A program made the position numbers and the translations under genes. Below the pieces are notes generated by a model. The model was not told the origin of the DNA and did not search any database. It was given only the letters and a program-made list of their open reading frames with translations. Shown piece after piece: positions 1 through 9,388 of a stretch of 64,000 bases of DNA. The DNA lies in contig CAZXPW010000005.1 in assembly GCA_964643355.1 (NCBI GenBank), forward strand, positions 1-64,000, in the 5' to 3' direction. Every line of letters begins with the position of its first letter. The first letter of the stretch is position 1. This DNA comes from FEN-1350 sp964643355 (GTDB lineage: Bacteria; Planctomycetota; Phycisphaerae; Sedimentisphaerales; Anaerohalosphaeraceae).

Positions 1-353
1 CCGGAAAGTTACAGTCGCTGGCGGAGTTGACAACTTCATCCAGCTAAAGTGATACAAAATATCTTTGTTCTGTTCACCGTTCCGAAAATCCGTCCAGACG
101 ATAATATCGCCATCAATGGCGGCGTGCCATTGGTTATTTTCCGCCGTGCAGATCGGCCAAGTCTGGCGAGTCTCTAAGTTTATCACCCAGATATCCCAGT
201 TGCCGCTGCGGTCATCCTGGTAAACAATCCATTTTCCGCTAATGGCTGGTTCCCCCTGGTTGTTCTCCTGCGTGGTGAGTTGGACAGCGGCAGTACCCAT
301 CGACGCTCCCAACAACAATGCCGCGATGCAAAAAACATCTTCTTGAAACCCAT
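1..353 (-). pseudogene. Secreted TolB-like beta-propeller protein, 5' part, apparent frameshift
   Basis: Only the first ~115 codons lie in the window; the gene runs off the left edge. Repeats of the type WIVYQDDRSGNWDIWV and IIVWTDFRNGEQNKDI are TolB/PD40-like propeller blades. A strong Shine-Dalgarno (GGAGG) sits 7 nt before the ATG at 353, which starts MGFKKMFF. The hydrophobic signal-peptide continuation (CIAALLLGASMGTAA) and the propeller are in another frame. One extra T in the T6 run (A6 at 330-335 on the plus strand) would join them. Either this is a real frameshift, an assembly error, or translation starts at the internal ATG at 300 without a signal peptide. A propeller of this type usually binds proteins or ligands outside the cytoplasm; its role here is unknown. 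Confidence 0.6.
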
Positions 354-579
354 GATCTTCCCTCCGATAAAAACACTTTTTCCTTACGAAAATACACCCC
401 GGCAACCGCGAAAACACCCCCCTCGCGGTCCCGGCCCGATCGCTATGTCTCTACTCAAACCCCAATTTTACCAAAATCCCGCCCCATCTTCAAGTGAATT
501 TCCGATGAAAAACCGCCTTTTCCCGCCTCTCTTGCGCGGCTGAATCGAAATCCTATCCCCTCGATCCAAAATCCCGCTT

Positions 580-1851
580 TTACGCCGTTTCCTTTTTGGC
601 GTTGGCCCGCGTCGCGAACAGTTCCACCTTTCGTTCGACGACATCCCGCGTAACCATGTACTTGCCGCCCTTGGTCTCCTCCGGCAGCCGGTACATCAGG
701 TCCAGCATCAGGTCCTCGGTGATCGCCCGCAGCGCCCGCGCTCCGGTGTCCCGCTCCATCGCCTTTCGAGCCAGCATCCGCAGCGCCTCGTCGGTGAACG
801 AAAGCTCCGAGCCCTCCATCTCGAACAATTTCTGATACTGCCGGATCAAGGCGTTCTTGGGCTTGGTCAGAATCTGCACCAGGGCGTCTTCATCCAGCGC
901 CGACAAAGTCGTGATGATCGGCAGTCGCCCCACGAATTCGGGGATCATGCCGAACTCGATGATATCCTCCGGCGTGACCTGCCGAAGGATGGCCGACAAA
1001 TCCCGTTTGTCGTCGGACAATTCGGCCTGTTCGCTGCCGAATCCGATCATCTTCCGCCCCAGCCGCTTCTTGATGATATTCTCCAGGCCGACAAAAGTCC
1101 CGCCGCAGATGAACAGGATGTGCGTGGTGTCCATCTGGATATACGACTGTTCCGGGTGTTTGCGTCCGCCCTGCGGAGGCACATTGGCCGTGGTTCCTTC
1201 CAGCATCTTCAACAGCGCCTGTTGTACGCCTTCGCCGGAGACGTCCCGCGTGATCGACACATTCTGATAAGTCTTGCCGATTTTATCCACTTCATCGATA
1301 TAGACGATGCCGCGCTGGGCCGTCTGCAAGTCGAAATCCGCCGACTGCAGGAGCCGCAGCAGAAAATTCTCCACATCCTCGCCGACATATCCGGCCTCGG
1401 TCACCGTCGTCGCGTCGCAGATCGCAAACGGCACATTCAGCACTCGCGCCAGCGACCGCGCCAGCAGCGTCTTGCCCGACCCCGTCGGCCCGATCAGAAG
1501 AATGTTGGATTTCTCGATCTCGACATCGCTGGTATCCGTGTCGGTATGGATCAACCGCTTGTAATGATTATAGACCGCCACCGACAGCGACTTCTTGGCG
1601 TACTCCTGGCCGATGACATACTGATCGAGAAACTCGCGGATCTCCCGCGGCTTGGGAATCTCTCCCAGATCGGCGCTGATGCCCCGCAAGCGTTTGCGTT
1701 CCTGGCGGACGATATTGTAGCAAAGCTCGATACACTCCGGGCAGATGAACACTCCCCCCGGCCCTTCGACAAACGCGTCCATGGGTTTTTTCGTCCGGCC
1801 GCAAAAACTGCACAACTCGCGACGGCCGGAATCACTGGCTCTTCGTGCCAT
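580..1851 (-). CDS. clpX: ATP-dependent Clp protease ATP-binding subunit ClpX
   Basis: AAA+ unfoldase that recognises and unfolds substrates and feeds them to ClpP in the cytoplasm. The 423 residues match the usual family length. The N-terminal zinc-binding domain has Cys14, Cys17, Cys37 and Cys40. Walker A is GPTGSGKT at 121-128, and a Walker B-like YIDEVDKI follows. No clpP lies next to it in the window. A good sigma70-type promoter is visible upstream on the minus strand (1895-1924), so the gene need not depend on read-through from the recombinase gene behind it. The start ATG at 1851 follows AGGAG with good spacing. Identification is very secure. Confidence 0.97.
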   Translation of the reverse strand: MARRASDSGRRELCSFCGRTKKPMDAFVEGPGGVFICPECIELCYNIVRQERKRLRGISADLGEIPKPREIREFLDQYVIGQEYAKKSLSVAVYNHYKRLIHTDTDTSDVEIEKSNILLIGPTGSGKTLLARSLARVLNVPFAICDATTVTEAGYVGEDVENFLLRLLQSADFDLQTAQRGIVYIDEVDKIGKTYQNVSITRDVSGEGVQQALLKMLEGTTANVPPQGGRKHPEQSYIQMDTTHILFICGGTFVGLENIIKKRLGRKMIGFGSEQAELSDDKRDLSAILRQVTPEDIIEFGMIPEFVGRLPIITTLSALDEDALVQILTKPKNALIRQYQKLFEMEGSELSFTDEALRMLARKAMERDTGARALRAITEDLMLDLMYRLPEETKGGKYMVTRDVVERKVELFATRANAKKETA

Positions 1852-1894
1852 AACCGATACTCCTGTCCGTGGGATCGAATAAGAACATGACGCT

Positions 1895-1924
1895 ATTATA
1901 CCACGAATCGCTTGTCCAAAGCAA
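1895..1924 (-). promoter_or_regulatory. Predicted sigma70-type promoter of clpX
   Basis: Read on the minus strand: -35 TTGCTT (1924-1919), an 18-nt spacer, and a perfect -10 TATAAT (1900-1895), about 45 nt before the clpX start. Predicted by eye only. Confidence 0.5.
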
Positions 1925-2007
1925 GTTTTTCCCGATTTCCCCGCAACGAAAGCAATCCCGCCGCAACCAGGAAACCGGACGGTTTCGTTCGCCGGATTCC
2001 GCGCGTT

Positions 2008-2946
2008 TCATCCTCGTGGATGATATTTCTTGTGGATCGCACGCAACCGGTCCTGATCGACATGGGTATAAATCTGCGTTGTTCGGATATCCACATGTCC
2101 GAGCATCTCCTGCACGCTTCGCAAATCGGCCCCCCCGCTGAGCAAATGCGTCGCAAAGCAATGCCGCAGCGTGTGCACCGTCAAATTGGCCGGCATTCCG
2201 GCCCGGCGGGCGTATTTCTTGACGATCCGCCAGATGGCCGTCCGGTCGATCCGCTTGCCGGTCCGGGTCAGAAACAGCCAGTTTCCGGAGGTTGGCTTGG
2301 CCAGTTTCGGCCGCAATTGCTCGAAGTAGTCCCTTACCGCAGCCGTCGCCGCTCGCCCCAGGGGCACGACCCGTTCCTTGTTTCCCTTGCCGAAACACCG
2401 CACATACCCGACTTCCAGATTCAGATCCCCCACCCGCAAGCCCGCCTCCTCGCTTACGCGACAACCCGTGGCGTAAAGAAATTCCAAAATCGCCTTGTCC
2501 CGATAATAATACGGTTCCTGCGGCTGCGGAGCCATAAGCAAGGCCATCACCTTTTCTTTGTGACAGACAACCGGCAGCTTTTGCCACTGCTTGGGGGATT
2601 CGAGCAATCCCGTCAAGTCCTCCTTCATCGCCCCCGTCATCATCGCAAACCGGCACAGCATCTTGATCGCCACGATCGCCCGATGAATACTCGACTCGGC
2701 CTTACGGGCCTTGCCCATCTCGGCGATGTAGCCGTAGATTAGTTCCGCCGTCACTGCATCCGGCCTGTCCGCCTTCTTCCGCCGACAATACCCGCAGAAT
2801 TCCGCCAGGTCCCGCCCGTATCCCATCAGAGTATTTTCCGCCAGCCCCGCTTCCACCCGAAGGTAGTCCAGAAATCCGCTGACGAGATCCCCCATCGGGA
2901 GTTCTCCCAGCCGCTTGCGAATCTGATTCAGTTGGTATCCGGACAT
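2008..2946 (-). CDS. Tyrosine recombinase, XerC/XerD type
   Basis: Site-specific recombinase of the Xer type, 312 residues (typical Xer length ~300). An N-terminal SAM-like core-binding domain (about 17-105) precedes the catalytic domain. The expected active-site residues are visible: Arg163 in ATGCRVSE, a beta-hairpin Lys near 187-190, His258-x-x-Arg261 in HTLRH, His284 in LGH and the nucleophile Tyr293 in QIYTHV. Xer proteins resolve chromosome dimers at dif with a partner recombinase. It lies between clpX and a restriction-modification gene, only 21 nt after the latter, on the same strand. No attachment-site repeats or phage genes are near, so a housekeeping Xer is likelier than a prophage integrase. 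XerC versus XerD cannot be decided here. Confidence 0.9.
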   Translation of the reverse strand: MSGYQLNQIRKRLGELPMGDLVSGFLDYLRVEAGLAENTLMGYGRDLAEFCGYCRRKKADRPDAVTAELIYGYIAEMGKARKAESSIHRAIVAIKMLCRFAMMTGAMKEDLTGLLESPKQWQKLPVVCHKEKVMALLMAPQPQEPYYYRDKAILEFLYATGCRVSEEAGLRVGDLNLEVGYVRCFGKGNKERVVPLGRAATAAVRDYFEQLRPKLAKPTSGNWLFLTRTGKRIDRTAIWRIVKKYARRAGMPANLTVHTLRHCFATHLLSGGADLRSVQEMLGHVDIRTTQIYTHVDQDRLRAIHKKYHPRG

Positions 2947-2967
2947 GACGCTTTTTCCGTGCCGTTT

Positions 2968-5900
2968 TCAGGATTGACTATACTCGTCAAAGTAGCGGAG
3001 GATTTGTTCCGCGACGGGACTGATGAATTGTTCCCGTTGCCGATCATACAAACCCTGGAAAGTCGAAAGGATATATTCGGCGTCGCTTCGCGAAACCCCA
3101 TAGAGGACAAAATACGCCGCGTCCAGTTGCGCCATCAGGTCCGCCCGTTCGGCTTCATCCCACCGATTCACGGTCGGCTCCAGCCCCGCCGCCTCCGCCA
3201 GCGGAATCATGTCATTGGCCGTACAAGTCAGCTTCAACACCCGATCCGATATCCACTTCTCAAGCTTGATCCATTGCTGCCAGGGACACTTGCCGGAGTA
3301 AGTGTCTGGCCCCAGAGTTGGCAATTGATTGATGATATAATAACTGAGATTGACCCCGCCGATCTTCTGACGACACACAAAGTCATATACGAAGGCGTTC
3401 AGATTGCCCAGCAAACAGGCCGTAAGTCGCGGCCCGATATCGGTACCAGTCAGCATCAGGGGCGCCGAGTGGACCACACCGCAACGGGGAGCAAAGGTTG
3501 CGATCATCGTCCTTTGATTCGTGGGGCTTGTCACGTTTTTGAATACAATGACCTTTCGCGGATCTACTCCCTCCAGTTTCTTGTCCACTTCATTCTCATC
3601 GATCCACCAGCGGGGCTGCACGACAAATTCAGGATTCTGGTGCTGAACAAGGTAAGTCTCCTCGTTTTGACCTTGTCTCGCCCAGTTGGTCGTATCCAGA
3701 ACCACGCTGGCCGCGCGGTGATCATAGGCCTGTACCATTTTGGCCTCATAAAGCGGCAGATAGCGAGAAGTTTTCTTTCGCCAGACATTGCCCTCGAAGA
3801 CAAAACCGTTTGAGTCAAAAAATTCCGGCCCAAGGAAAAGATTGGCGTCAAACGACTGGTGAAACATCAGCATGTATTTGATCGACCAGGGATTTCCGCC
3901 CTCTTTCCGGTTTTCATCGACGAGAATGGGAATTCGACGATAGATTGTTTTGGTAATCTGGGCGTCCCGTCGGGTCCGAAAGATCGGACAGGTCCTCGTG
4001 TTGGGATTCAACAGCCGGATGTCTTTGGACGAAAGCGAAATGTGCCGCTGTTTGTCCTGAACATCTTCCATGGTATGGGCAAAGAAGACGAAATCGGCCG
4101 TCTTGGTTTTGACATCCGTCCCCCCAAAGAGAAGAACCGAAAACTTAAAGCGGCCATCTACATCAGAAAATACCTTTAATCTATTTTCGAAATCATACAA
4201 GCCAATCAGACGATTTTCATCCACGAGTGCTCCGAAGAATTTGCGGGTGGTCTCGTCGGTGGCGATGCCGGAAGGCACCAGCAGGCCCACCCGACCATCA
4301 AGTGTTACCAGATGACTGGCCAGCTCGGAGAAGACCGCATAGGTATTGATATCGCCCCGGCCCGCAAGGGGATAACGGCCGGAGGATCGAAGATATGCAA
4401 TTTGGCTGTCTGTGGCCTGTTTGGCCTTGATAAATTCCTGATAGAGATCCGGATTCGTGGTTTCCAGTTCTTCGATCAGTTGTCTCGCTTTTGCCGCATT
4501 GGCCGTTTCGATAATATGGGGGGCAAAGGCGGCGAAATACTCTCGCTTTTTGAAATTCATCCGCTCCCACGGCGGATTTCCAATCACGCAATCAAAGCCG
4601 GATTGAGGCCGCTGGAACACCCCCGGAAACGCGGCCTTCCAGTTCAGGGCCCGCGGATGAACCGCCGGGTCTTCCACCAAACTGTTTCCGCAGAGGATAT
4701 TCTTCGACAGATCGGCCAGGGTTTGCCCCTGATTGGCCGACCGAAGCCACAGGGCCAGTTGGGTAATCTCGACGGCCTCCGGCGACAGGTCCACGCCGTA
4801 CAGATTGCGATTCAGGATCAAGCCCGGAATCCGGTCATACATCTCCGCGACATCCTCGCCCTGGTATTTGAGGTGCTGAACGATATCCAGATACAGGTTT
4901 TCAAGCACATCATACGCTTTGATCAGAAACGCGCCCGATCCGCAGGCCGGATCGACGATGGCCAGTTCCGCCAGAAGATCGAAGCATTGTCGCCAGAAGG
5001 GGCCAAATTTCGGATCGCGCAGGGTTCCTTCGGCCTCGGCCCGGTCGATTCCCATCTCCGCCGCCAGACGATCGAATCGCTCAAAGGCCAGCGAGTGGAC
5101 GGTGTTATGGACGATAAAATCGGTGAAGTCCGGCGGGGTATAGTAAATCCCGAACCGTTTGCGCTCCGCCGACTTGGTCATTTTCGGCGAACCGTTCGTT
5201 TCGCGCAATTCGCCAAAAAGCCCGCCCATCCGGATGCGTTCGATATCATGGACGGACCGCTCGAACAGATGCCCCAGCACCTCGACGCTGATTTCATCCC
5301 GGAACTCATACGCGCCGATCCCCCGGAAGAAATTCGCCGTCGGCTCATCTTCCAGTTGCAGATCATCGACCTGGGGATCGTATCGGAAAAGCCCCCCATC
5401 ATACGGCGGAATGCCGATCAAACGATTGCCTTGATCGATAAAATGAAACAGACTTAAAAAATTCTGCCAGCGGGGATTGGTCACCCGCTCGAACGGTCGC
5501 ACCTGATCGGAAGCCATCTTGATCGTATCCCGCGGCAAAAGGCCCCGGTCTTCGCAGAAGGCGATAAACATGACGCGGTCGATCAACTTTTGCGCGATCC
5601 GGATGGCGTTTTCGAGGGTGTGGTTGTGCGGCGGACGACGGAGGATATCGATCAGGCGGACGCGGTTGTCGTGATAATACTTGTACAACTCATCTCCCAC
5701 CTCTTTTTCGCGCCGGCTGGATTGCTCAAGAAGGGCGTCGATATTTCGGGTGGGCGCGACGGGACTGGGAAGGACCCCATCCTTTTGGAAGATATAATAA
5801 AACCGGCGAAAAACATCGTCTTTTCGAAGATCCTGCAGCGCGAAATGTTCATAGGCGCGGGGCGTTTGGTCGCGGTGATACAGACGAAAACTGACGAAGT

Positions 5901-6402
5901 TGCACACGATTCCCCACGGGCAATCCGGGAGATTGTTTAGATAATCCCAGCATTGCTGAACCGGCGTTCGGCCGTTGAATCGATCGCGGTCGATATTAAC
6001 CGTCGGTCCCTTCAATTCGATCACGGCCCGGGGCTTTTTGGATTCGGGAGTAAAACATCCGATCGCGGCGTCGGCCACGCCGCCGTTGACAGGGTATTTC
6101 GCTTCGATGGTCCATTTGTCACGACCCTCCGCGAAAAAAGTGTAACCCAGCGCCTCTCCGAAGACTTCGGCCAGAAAGGCCGGTTCAATGTTCGTCTCGG
6201 TATGGGGCTGAATCTTTCCCTGCAATTCCAGTTCAGCCCACTTGCAGATGATCGCTTGGGCGTTTCGATAGGCATCGGTATTGGTGATTAAATTGTTGGT
6301 CGTCAGGGTGGAGACGATTTTTGGAAGAAACAAATTCCGATGGGCTCGTCCCTCGCCGTATCGGGCGTTATTCAATTCCTGAAACAAAGAGATATTGATC
6401 AT
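2968..6402 (-). CDS. Single-chain type IIG restriction-modification enzyme (Eco57I-like)
   Basis: An 1144-residue fusion of nuclease, N6-adenine methyltransferase and target-recognition regions. The N-terminal third has a PD-(D/E)XK-like pattern: Asp111 followed by Glu129-Leu-Lys131. Methyltransferase motif X-like YYTPPDFTDFIV lies at 420-431, motif I DPACGSGAF at 484-492 and motif IV NPPW at 609-612. The C-terminal ~400 residues resemble a TaqI-C/Eco57I specificity region. Such enzymes cut and protect DNA with one polypeptide and need no partner gene, and none is visible. The 21-nt spacing to the downstream recombinase gene suggests co-transcription. The Shine-Dalgarno before the ATG at 6402 is weak. 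A methyltransferase-only PglX-like role is less likely because no BREX genes are near. Confidence 0.85.
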   Translation of the reverse strand: MINISLFQELNNARYGEGRAHRNLFLPKIVSTLTTNNLITNTDAYRNAQAIICKWAELELQGKIQPHTETNIEPAFLAEVFGEALGYTFFAEGRDKWTIEAKYPVNGGVADAAIGCFTPESKKPRAVIELKGPTVNIDRDRFNGRTPVQQCWDYLNNLPDCPWGIVCNFVSFRLYHRDQTPRAYEHFALQDLRKDDVFRRFYYIFQKDGVLPSPVAPTRNIDALLEQSSRREKEVGDELYKYYHDNRVRLIDILRRPPHNHTLENAIRIAQKLIDRVMFIAFCEDRGLLPRDTIKMASDQVRPFERVTNPRWQNFLSLFHFIDQGNRLIGIPPYDGGLFRYDPQVDDLQLEDEPTANFFRGIGAYEFRDEISVEVLGHLFERSVHDIERIRMGGLFGELRETNGSPKMTKSAERKRFGIYYTPPDFTDFIVHNTVHSLAFERFDRLAAEMGIDRAEAEGTLRDPKFGPFWRQCFDLLAELAIVDPACGSGAFLIKAYDVLENLYLDIVQHLKYQGEDVAEMYDRIPGLILNRNLYGVDLSPEAVEITQLALWLRSANQGQTLADLSKNILCGNSLVEDPAVHPRALNWKAAFPGVFQRPQSGFDCVIGNPPWERMNFKKREYFAAFAPHIIETANAAKARQLIEELETTNPDLYQEFIKAKQATDSQIAYLRSSGRYPLAGRGDINTYAVFSELASHLVTLDGRVGLLVPSGIATDETTRKFFGALVDENRLIGLYDFENRLKVFSDVDGRFKFSVLLFGGTDVKTKTADFVFFAHTMEDVQDKQRHISLSSKDIRLLNPNTRTCPIFRTRRDAQITKTIYRRIPILVDENRKEGGNPWSIKYMLMFHQSFDANLFLGPEFFDSNGFVFEGNVWRKKTSRYLPLYEAKMVQAYDHRAASVVLDTTNWARQGQNEETYLVQHQNPEFVVQPRWWIDENEVDKKLEGVDPRKVIVFKNVTSPTNQRTMIATFAPRCGVVHSAPLMLTGTDIGPRLTACLLGNLNAFVYDFVCRQKIGGVNLSYYIINQLPTLGPDTYSGKCPWQQWIKLEKWISDRVLKLTCTANDMIPLAEAAGLEPTVNRWDEAERADLMAQLDAAYFVLYGVSRSDAEYILSTFQGLYDRQREQFISPVAEQILRYFDEYSQS

Positions 6403-6560
6403 CGGGGCAATTCCGGTTTAAGAATCATGCCGCGCATTGTGAAACGGCGTATCCAGATTTCAAACCATTATAGTTGTGCCCCGAATAAAAGCAAGGTCAA
6501 GACCCTGTTGCATTTGAGAGAGGGGACTGTCCGTCGAAAAGAAATTTCTCCCCTTGCCCC

Positions 6561-6588
6561 TTGAGATCGCCCGCGCACGCGGTACAAT
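6561..6588 (+). promoter_or_regulatory. Predicted sigma70-type promoter for the lipoprotein-galE unit
   Basis: TTGAGA at 6561-6566 and TACAAT at 6583-6588 with a 16-nt spacer, 26 nt before the start codon at 6614. Confidence 0.45.
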
Positions 6589-6613
6589 TCTCTCGTTAGA
6601 AAGGCGATAAACC

Positions 6614-7186
6614 ATGAAGATCAAATCTTGGATTGCGATCACCCTGATACTGGGACTGGCCGGCGGATGCGCCGATCCGTCGAAACTGCCCCCCAGCCAG
6701 CCGGTCTCCCTGCACAATGCCCGCCTGCCCCAGGCCATGGAGGCCTCCCAGGAGGTCCTGCGGGAAATGGGATTTGCCGTCGAAAAATTCGATGTTGAAA
6801 AGGGTCTGATCAAGACTCGGCCGTTGTCCGGCAGCCAGTTCTTTGAGGTCTGGCGGTCCGACAATGTCGGCGGCTATAACTTTGCCGAGGCCAATATCCA
6901 TTCCCTTCGCCGCACGGTCTTTATCAATATCTACTCCGAAGGGCCGCAACTGGTGGCCCGGTGTGATGCCCAGGTTCAGCGGCTTTCCATGCCGCAGCGG
7001 CAGATCGCCAGCGTGTCCCAGGCGGCCGGCCTCTTCACGGGGGGAAATATCAACCGCCAACAACTCCAAACCAGCCCGGAACAGGAAGAAACGATGACCT
7101 GGATGGATCTGGGCGCTGATTCCGCCCTGGAAACCGAAATTCTCCGGCGGCTCCAAAACAAAATCGCTCGCCTCGAGGGAATGTAA
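6614..7186 (+). CDS. Putative lipoprotein of unknown function
   Basis: 190 residues with a signal peptide (MKIKSWIAITLILGLAGGC) ending in a lipobox-like LAGGC, so probably lipid-anchored at Cys20. The mature part has no domain I recognise. Residues ~40-150 look like a small alpha/beta fold that starts with 'AMEASQEVLREMGFAVEKFD', a pattern seen in small planctomycete lipoproteins. It is followed after 3 nt by a galE-type gene, so the two are probably co-transcribed from the promoter at 6561. Function cannot be assigned. Confidence 0.75.
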   Translation: MKIKSWIAITLILGLAGGCADPSKLPPSQPVSLHNARLPQAMEASQEVLREMGFAVEKFDVEKGLIKTRPLSGSQFFEVWRSDNVGGYNFAEANIHSLRRTVFINIYSEGPQLVARCDAQVQRLSMPQRQIASVSQAAGLFTGGNINRQQLQTSPEQEETMTWMDLGADSALETEILRRLQNKIARLEGM

Positions 7187-7189
7187 CCC

Positions 7190-8173
7190 ATGCGCGTATT
7201 GGTCTGCGGCGGGGCGGGATATATCGGCAGCAACATGACTGCGATGCTGCTCAAACAGGGGTACGAGCCGGTTGTCTTCGACAATTTTTCCAAGGGACAT
7301 CGTAGCGCTATTCGTAACGCACGATTCGTCTATGGCGATTTGTCGGATGGTCGAACCGTGCTCGATACTCTCAAGCGGTATCGGATTGACGCGGTTATGC
7401 ATTTTGCGGCCTTTATCGAGGTCGGCGAGTCGGTCGCCGATCCGCTGAAGTACTACCAGAACAATTTCTGCAACACCCATACGCTGCTGGCGGCCATGAA
7501 AGAGGCCGGCGTGTCGAAGTTTGTCTTCAGCAGCACTGCCGCCGTCTATGGGATCCCGCAGCAGATTCCCATCGATGAAGACCTGCCAAAAGACCCCATC
7601 AATCCCTACGGTCATAGTAAATGGGCCGTTGAACGAATGTGTTCGTTTCTCTCGCAAACCGGCCGATTTCGTTACGCCGCCCTCCGTTACTTCAACGCCT
7701 GTGGTGCCGGAGACAATGCTTCGCTTGGCGAAGACCATCGACCCGAATCTCACCTGATCCCGCTGGTCATCCAGGCCGCAATGGGCAAGCGTCCCGATAT
7801 TAAAATCTACGGCAACCAGTATCCCACGCCTGACGGAACCTGTATCCGCGACTACATCCACATCGAGGACCTCTGCAAGGCCCATCTGCTCGCCCTGCAA
7901 AAGCTCGACTCGGCCGCCGAATTGGCGTACAATCTCGGCAACGGCAAGGGATACTCCGTCCGCGAGGTCATCGAGACCGTTCGCCGAATCAGCGGCAGAA
8001 ACTTCCGTGTCGTCGAGGTCGATCCGCGTCCGGGCGATCCTCCGGTCCTGACCGCCGACGCGACCCGCGCCCGGGCCGAATTGGGCTGGAAAACCGATTT
8101 TCCGGAACTGGAGAAGATTGTCGAAAGCGCCTGGATCTGGCACAATAAGTATCCCAACGGGTATCCCGATTGA
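7190..8173 (+). CDS. galE: UDP-glucose 4-epimerase (GalE-type SDR)
   Basis: Extended short-chain dehydrogenase/reductase, 327 residues, the usual GalE length. The NAD-binding glycine motif GGAGYIGS is at 7-14. Catalytic Ser115/Ser116 region (FSSTAAVYG) and Tyr140-x-x-x-Lys144 (YGHSK) are intact. The C-terminal part has the substrate-binding pattern NYPTPDGTC-like (NQYPTPDGTCIRDYIH) typical of GalE. The enzyme interconverts UDP-glucose and UDP-galactose, or the GlcNAc forms, in the cytoplasm for surface polysaccharide. It starts 3 nt after the lipoprotein gene and is followed by a ROK kinase and a LmbE-like deacetylase, a plausible sugar/amino-sugar operon. The family call is firm; exact substrate is not. 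Confidence 0.92.
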   Translation: MRVLVCGGAGYIGSNMTAMLLKQGYEPVVFDNFSKGHRSAIRNARFVYGDLSDGRTVLDTLKRYRIDAVMHFAAFIEVGESVADPLKYYQNNFCNTHTLLAAMKEAGVSKFVFSSTAAVYGIPQQIPIDEDLPKDPINPYGHSKWAVERMCSFLSQTGRFRYAALRYFNACGAGDNASLGEDHRPESHLIPLVIQAAMGKRPDIKIYGNQYPTPDGTCIRDYIHIEDLCKAHLLALQKLDSAAELAYNLGNGKGYSVREVIETVRRISGRNFRVVEVDPRPGDPPVLTADATRARAELGWKTDFPELEKIVESAWIWHNKYPNGYPD

Positions 8174-8183
8174 AAAGGATCAA

Positions 8184-9296
8184 ATGATGGCGAAGGTAAA
8201 AACAAAAATCAGGAAAACGGGTAAAACCTTGCGATCCGGCAAGACCGCCGGAGCAAAAAAATCCGCCAGAAAAATAGTCGTCAAATCAAAAGCCAGGTCG
8301 ACCTCCAAGAGTAAGGCGGACAATTTCCTCGGCATCGACTTGGGCGGAACCAATATCAAGATCGGTTGTTTTGATTCCGATATGAACCTTCTCGGCAAGA
8401 CATCCGTTCCGACCAATGTCGATATGGGCCCGCAGTATGTGGTGGACCAGATGGCCCTGGCCGGCAAGAACCTGCTCTCCTCCGCCGGCCTTGAGATCAA
8501 GGATCTGGCCGCCATCGGCATCGGAACCCCTGGCCCGGCCGACTATAAAAAGGGCGTGATCTTCAAAAGCTGCAACATGCCCAAGTTTGTCGATACGCCC
8601 CTTCGCGATATGGTTTCCAGGGCCCTCGGCAACAAGCCCGCCATTCTCGAAAACGACGCCAATGTCGCCTGCTGGGGCGAGTTCACCATGGGCGCCGGAA
8701 AAAATGTCAACGACATGATCTTCATGACCCTCGGCACCGGCATCGGCGGAGGCGTTGTCTGTAACGGCCGTCTTGTCCAAGGGGTCAGCGGAAACGCCGC
8801 CGAACTCGGCCATGTCATCATCTATCCCGGCGGCCGACTGTGCAATTGTGGTCAGCGAGGTTGCGTCGAGGCCTACGCCTCCGCTTCCGCCACCGCCGCT
8901 CGTGCCATCGAAGCCCTCCGAACCGCCGGCCACTCCGATTCGTCGCTTAAACCCATCCTCGACAAGAAGGGAACCCTGACCAGCAAAGATGTCTATCAGC
9001 AAGCCGCCGCCGGCGATACCCTGGCCAAGGAAATCACCGAAGGAACCGCCGAGGCCCTGGCCCTTATGTGTGTCAGTATGCTTCACACCACCGAGCCGGC
9101 CCAGATCGTTTTTACCGGCGGAATGATCGCCGCTGGCGAAGTCCTCCTGCAGCAGATTCGCCACCATTTTCAAAGGCATATCTGGAAGCTCAAACCGGAA
9201 AACCCGGACATCTGCTTTGCCACCCTCGGTGAAGATACCGGAATCATCGGCGCCGCCTCGCTGGCTCGTTACTCGTTGCTGAACAATTTGATCTGA
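8184..9296 (+). CDS. ROK-family sugar kinase (glucokinase-like)
   Basis: 370 residues. The ATP-binding phosphate motif IDLGGTN is at 51-57, and the ROK zinc motif CNCGQRGCVE follows a GHV histidine region. The DxGxGI-like LGTGIGGG loop is present, so the protein should phosphorylate a hexose with ATP. Start chosen at 8184 (MMAK) after AAAAGGA, because the longer frame would overlap galE by 56 nt; 8187 is equally possible. Odd feature: ~45 residues before the domain are almost all Lys, Arg, Ser, Thr and Ala, a basic disordered tail not usual for ROK kinases. It starts 10 nt after galE, so the same transcript is likely. ROK repressors carry an HTH here; this one does not. Confidence 0.88.
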   Translation: MMAKVKTKIRKTGKTLRSGKTAGAKKSARKIVVKSKARSTSKSKADNFLGIDLGGTNIKIGCFDSDMNLLGKTSVPTNVDMGPQYVVDQMALAGKNLLSSAGLEIKDLAAIGIGTPGPADYKKGVIFKSCNMPKFVDTPLRDMVSRALGNKPAILENDANVACWGEFTMGAGKNVNDMIFMTLGTGIGGGVVCNGRLVQGVSGNAAELGHVIIYPGGRLCNCGQRGCVEAYASASATAARAIEALRTAGHSDSSLKPILDKKGTLTSKDVYQQAAAGDTLAKEITEGTAEALALMCVSMLHTTEPAQIVFTGGMIAAGEVLLQQIRHHFQRHIWKLKPENPDICFATLGEDTGIIGAASLARYSLLNNLI

Positions 9297-9388
9297 TTTG
9301 AATGGCCGGACTTGGGGACGCCCCCCCATTCCTCACGGCCGTTAAGTCCTTCCCGCGATTGCGGAAACCCAGGATCTCTGAGGTTGAT

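Noticed and set aside
2008..6402. Prophage or integrative element around the recombinase
   Set aside because: No phage structural genes, no attachment repeats, and the recombinase looks like a Xer housekeeping protein.
6596..8143. 515-codon open frame opposite the lipoprotein and galE
   Set aside because: Antisense to well-supported genes; no recognisable domain.
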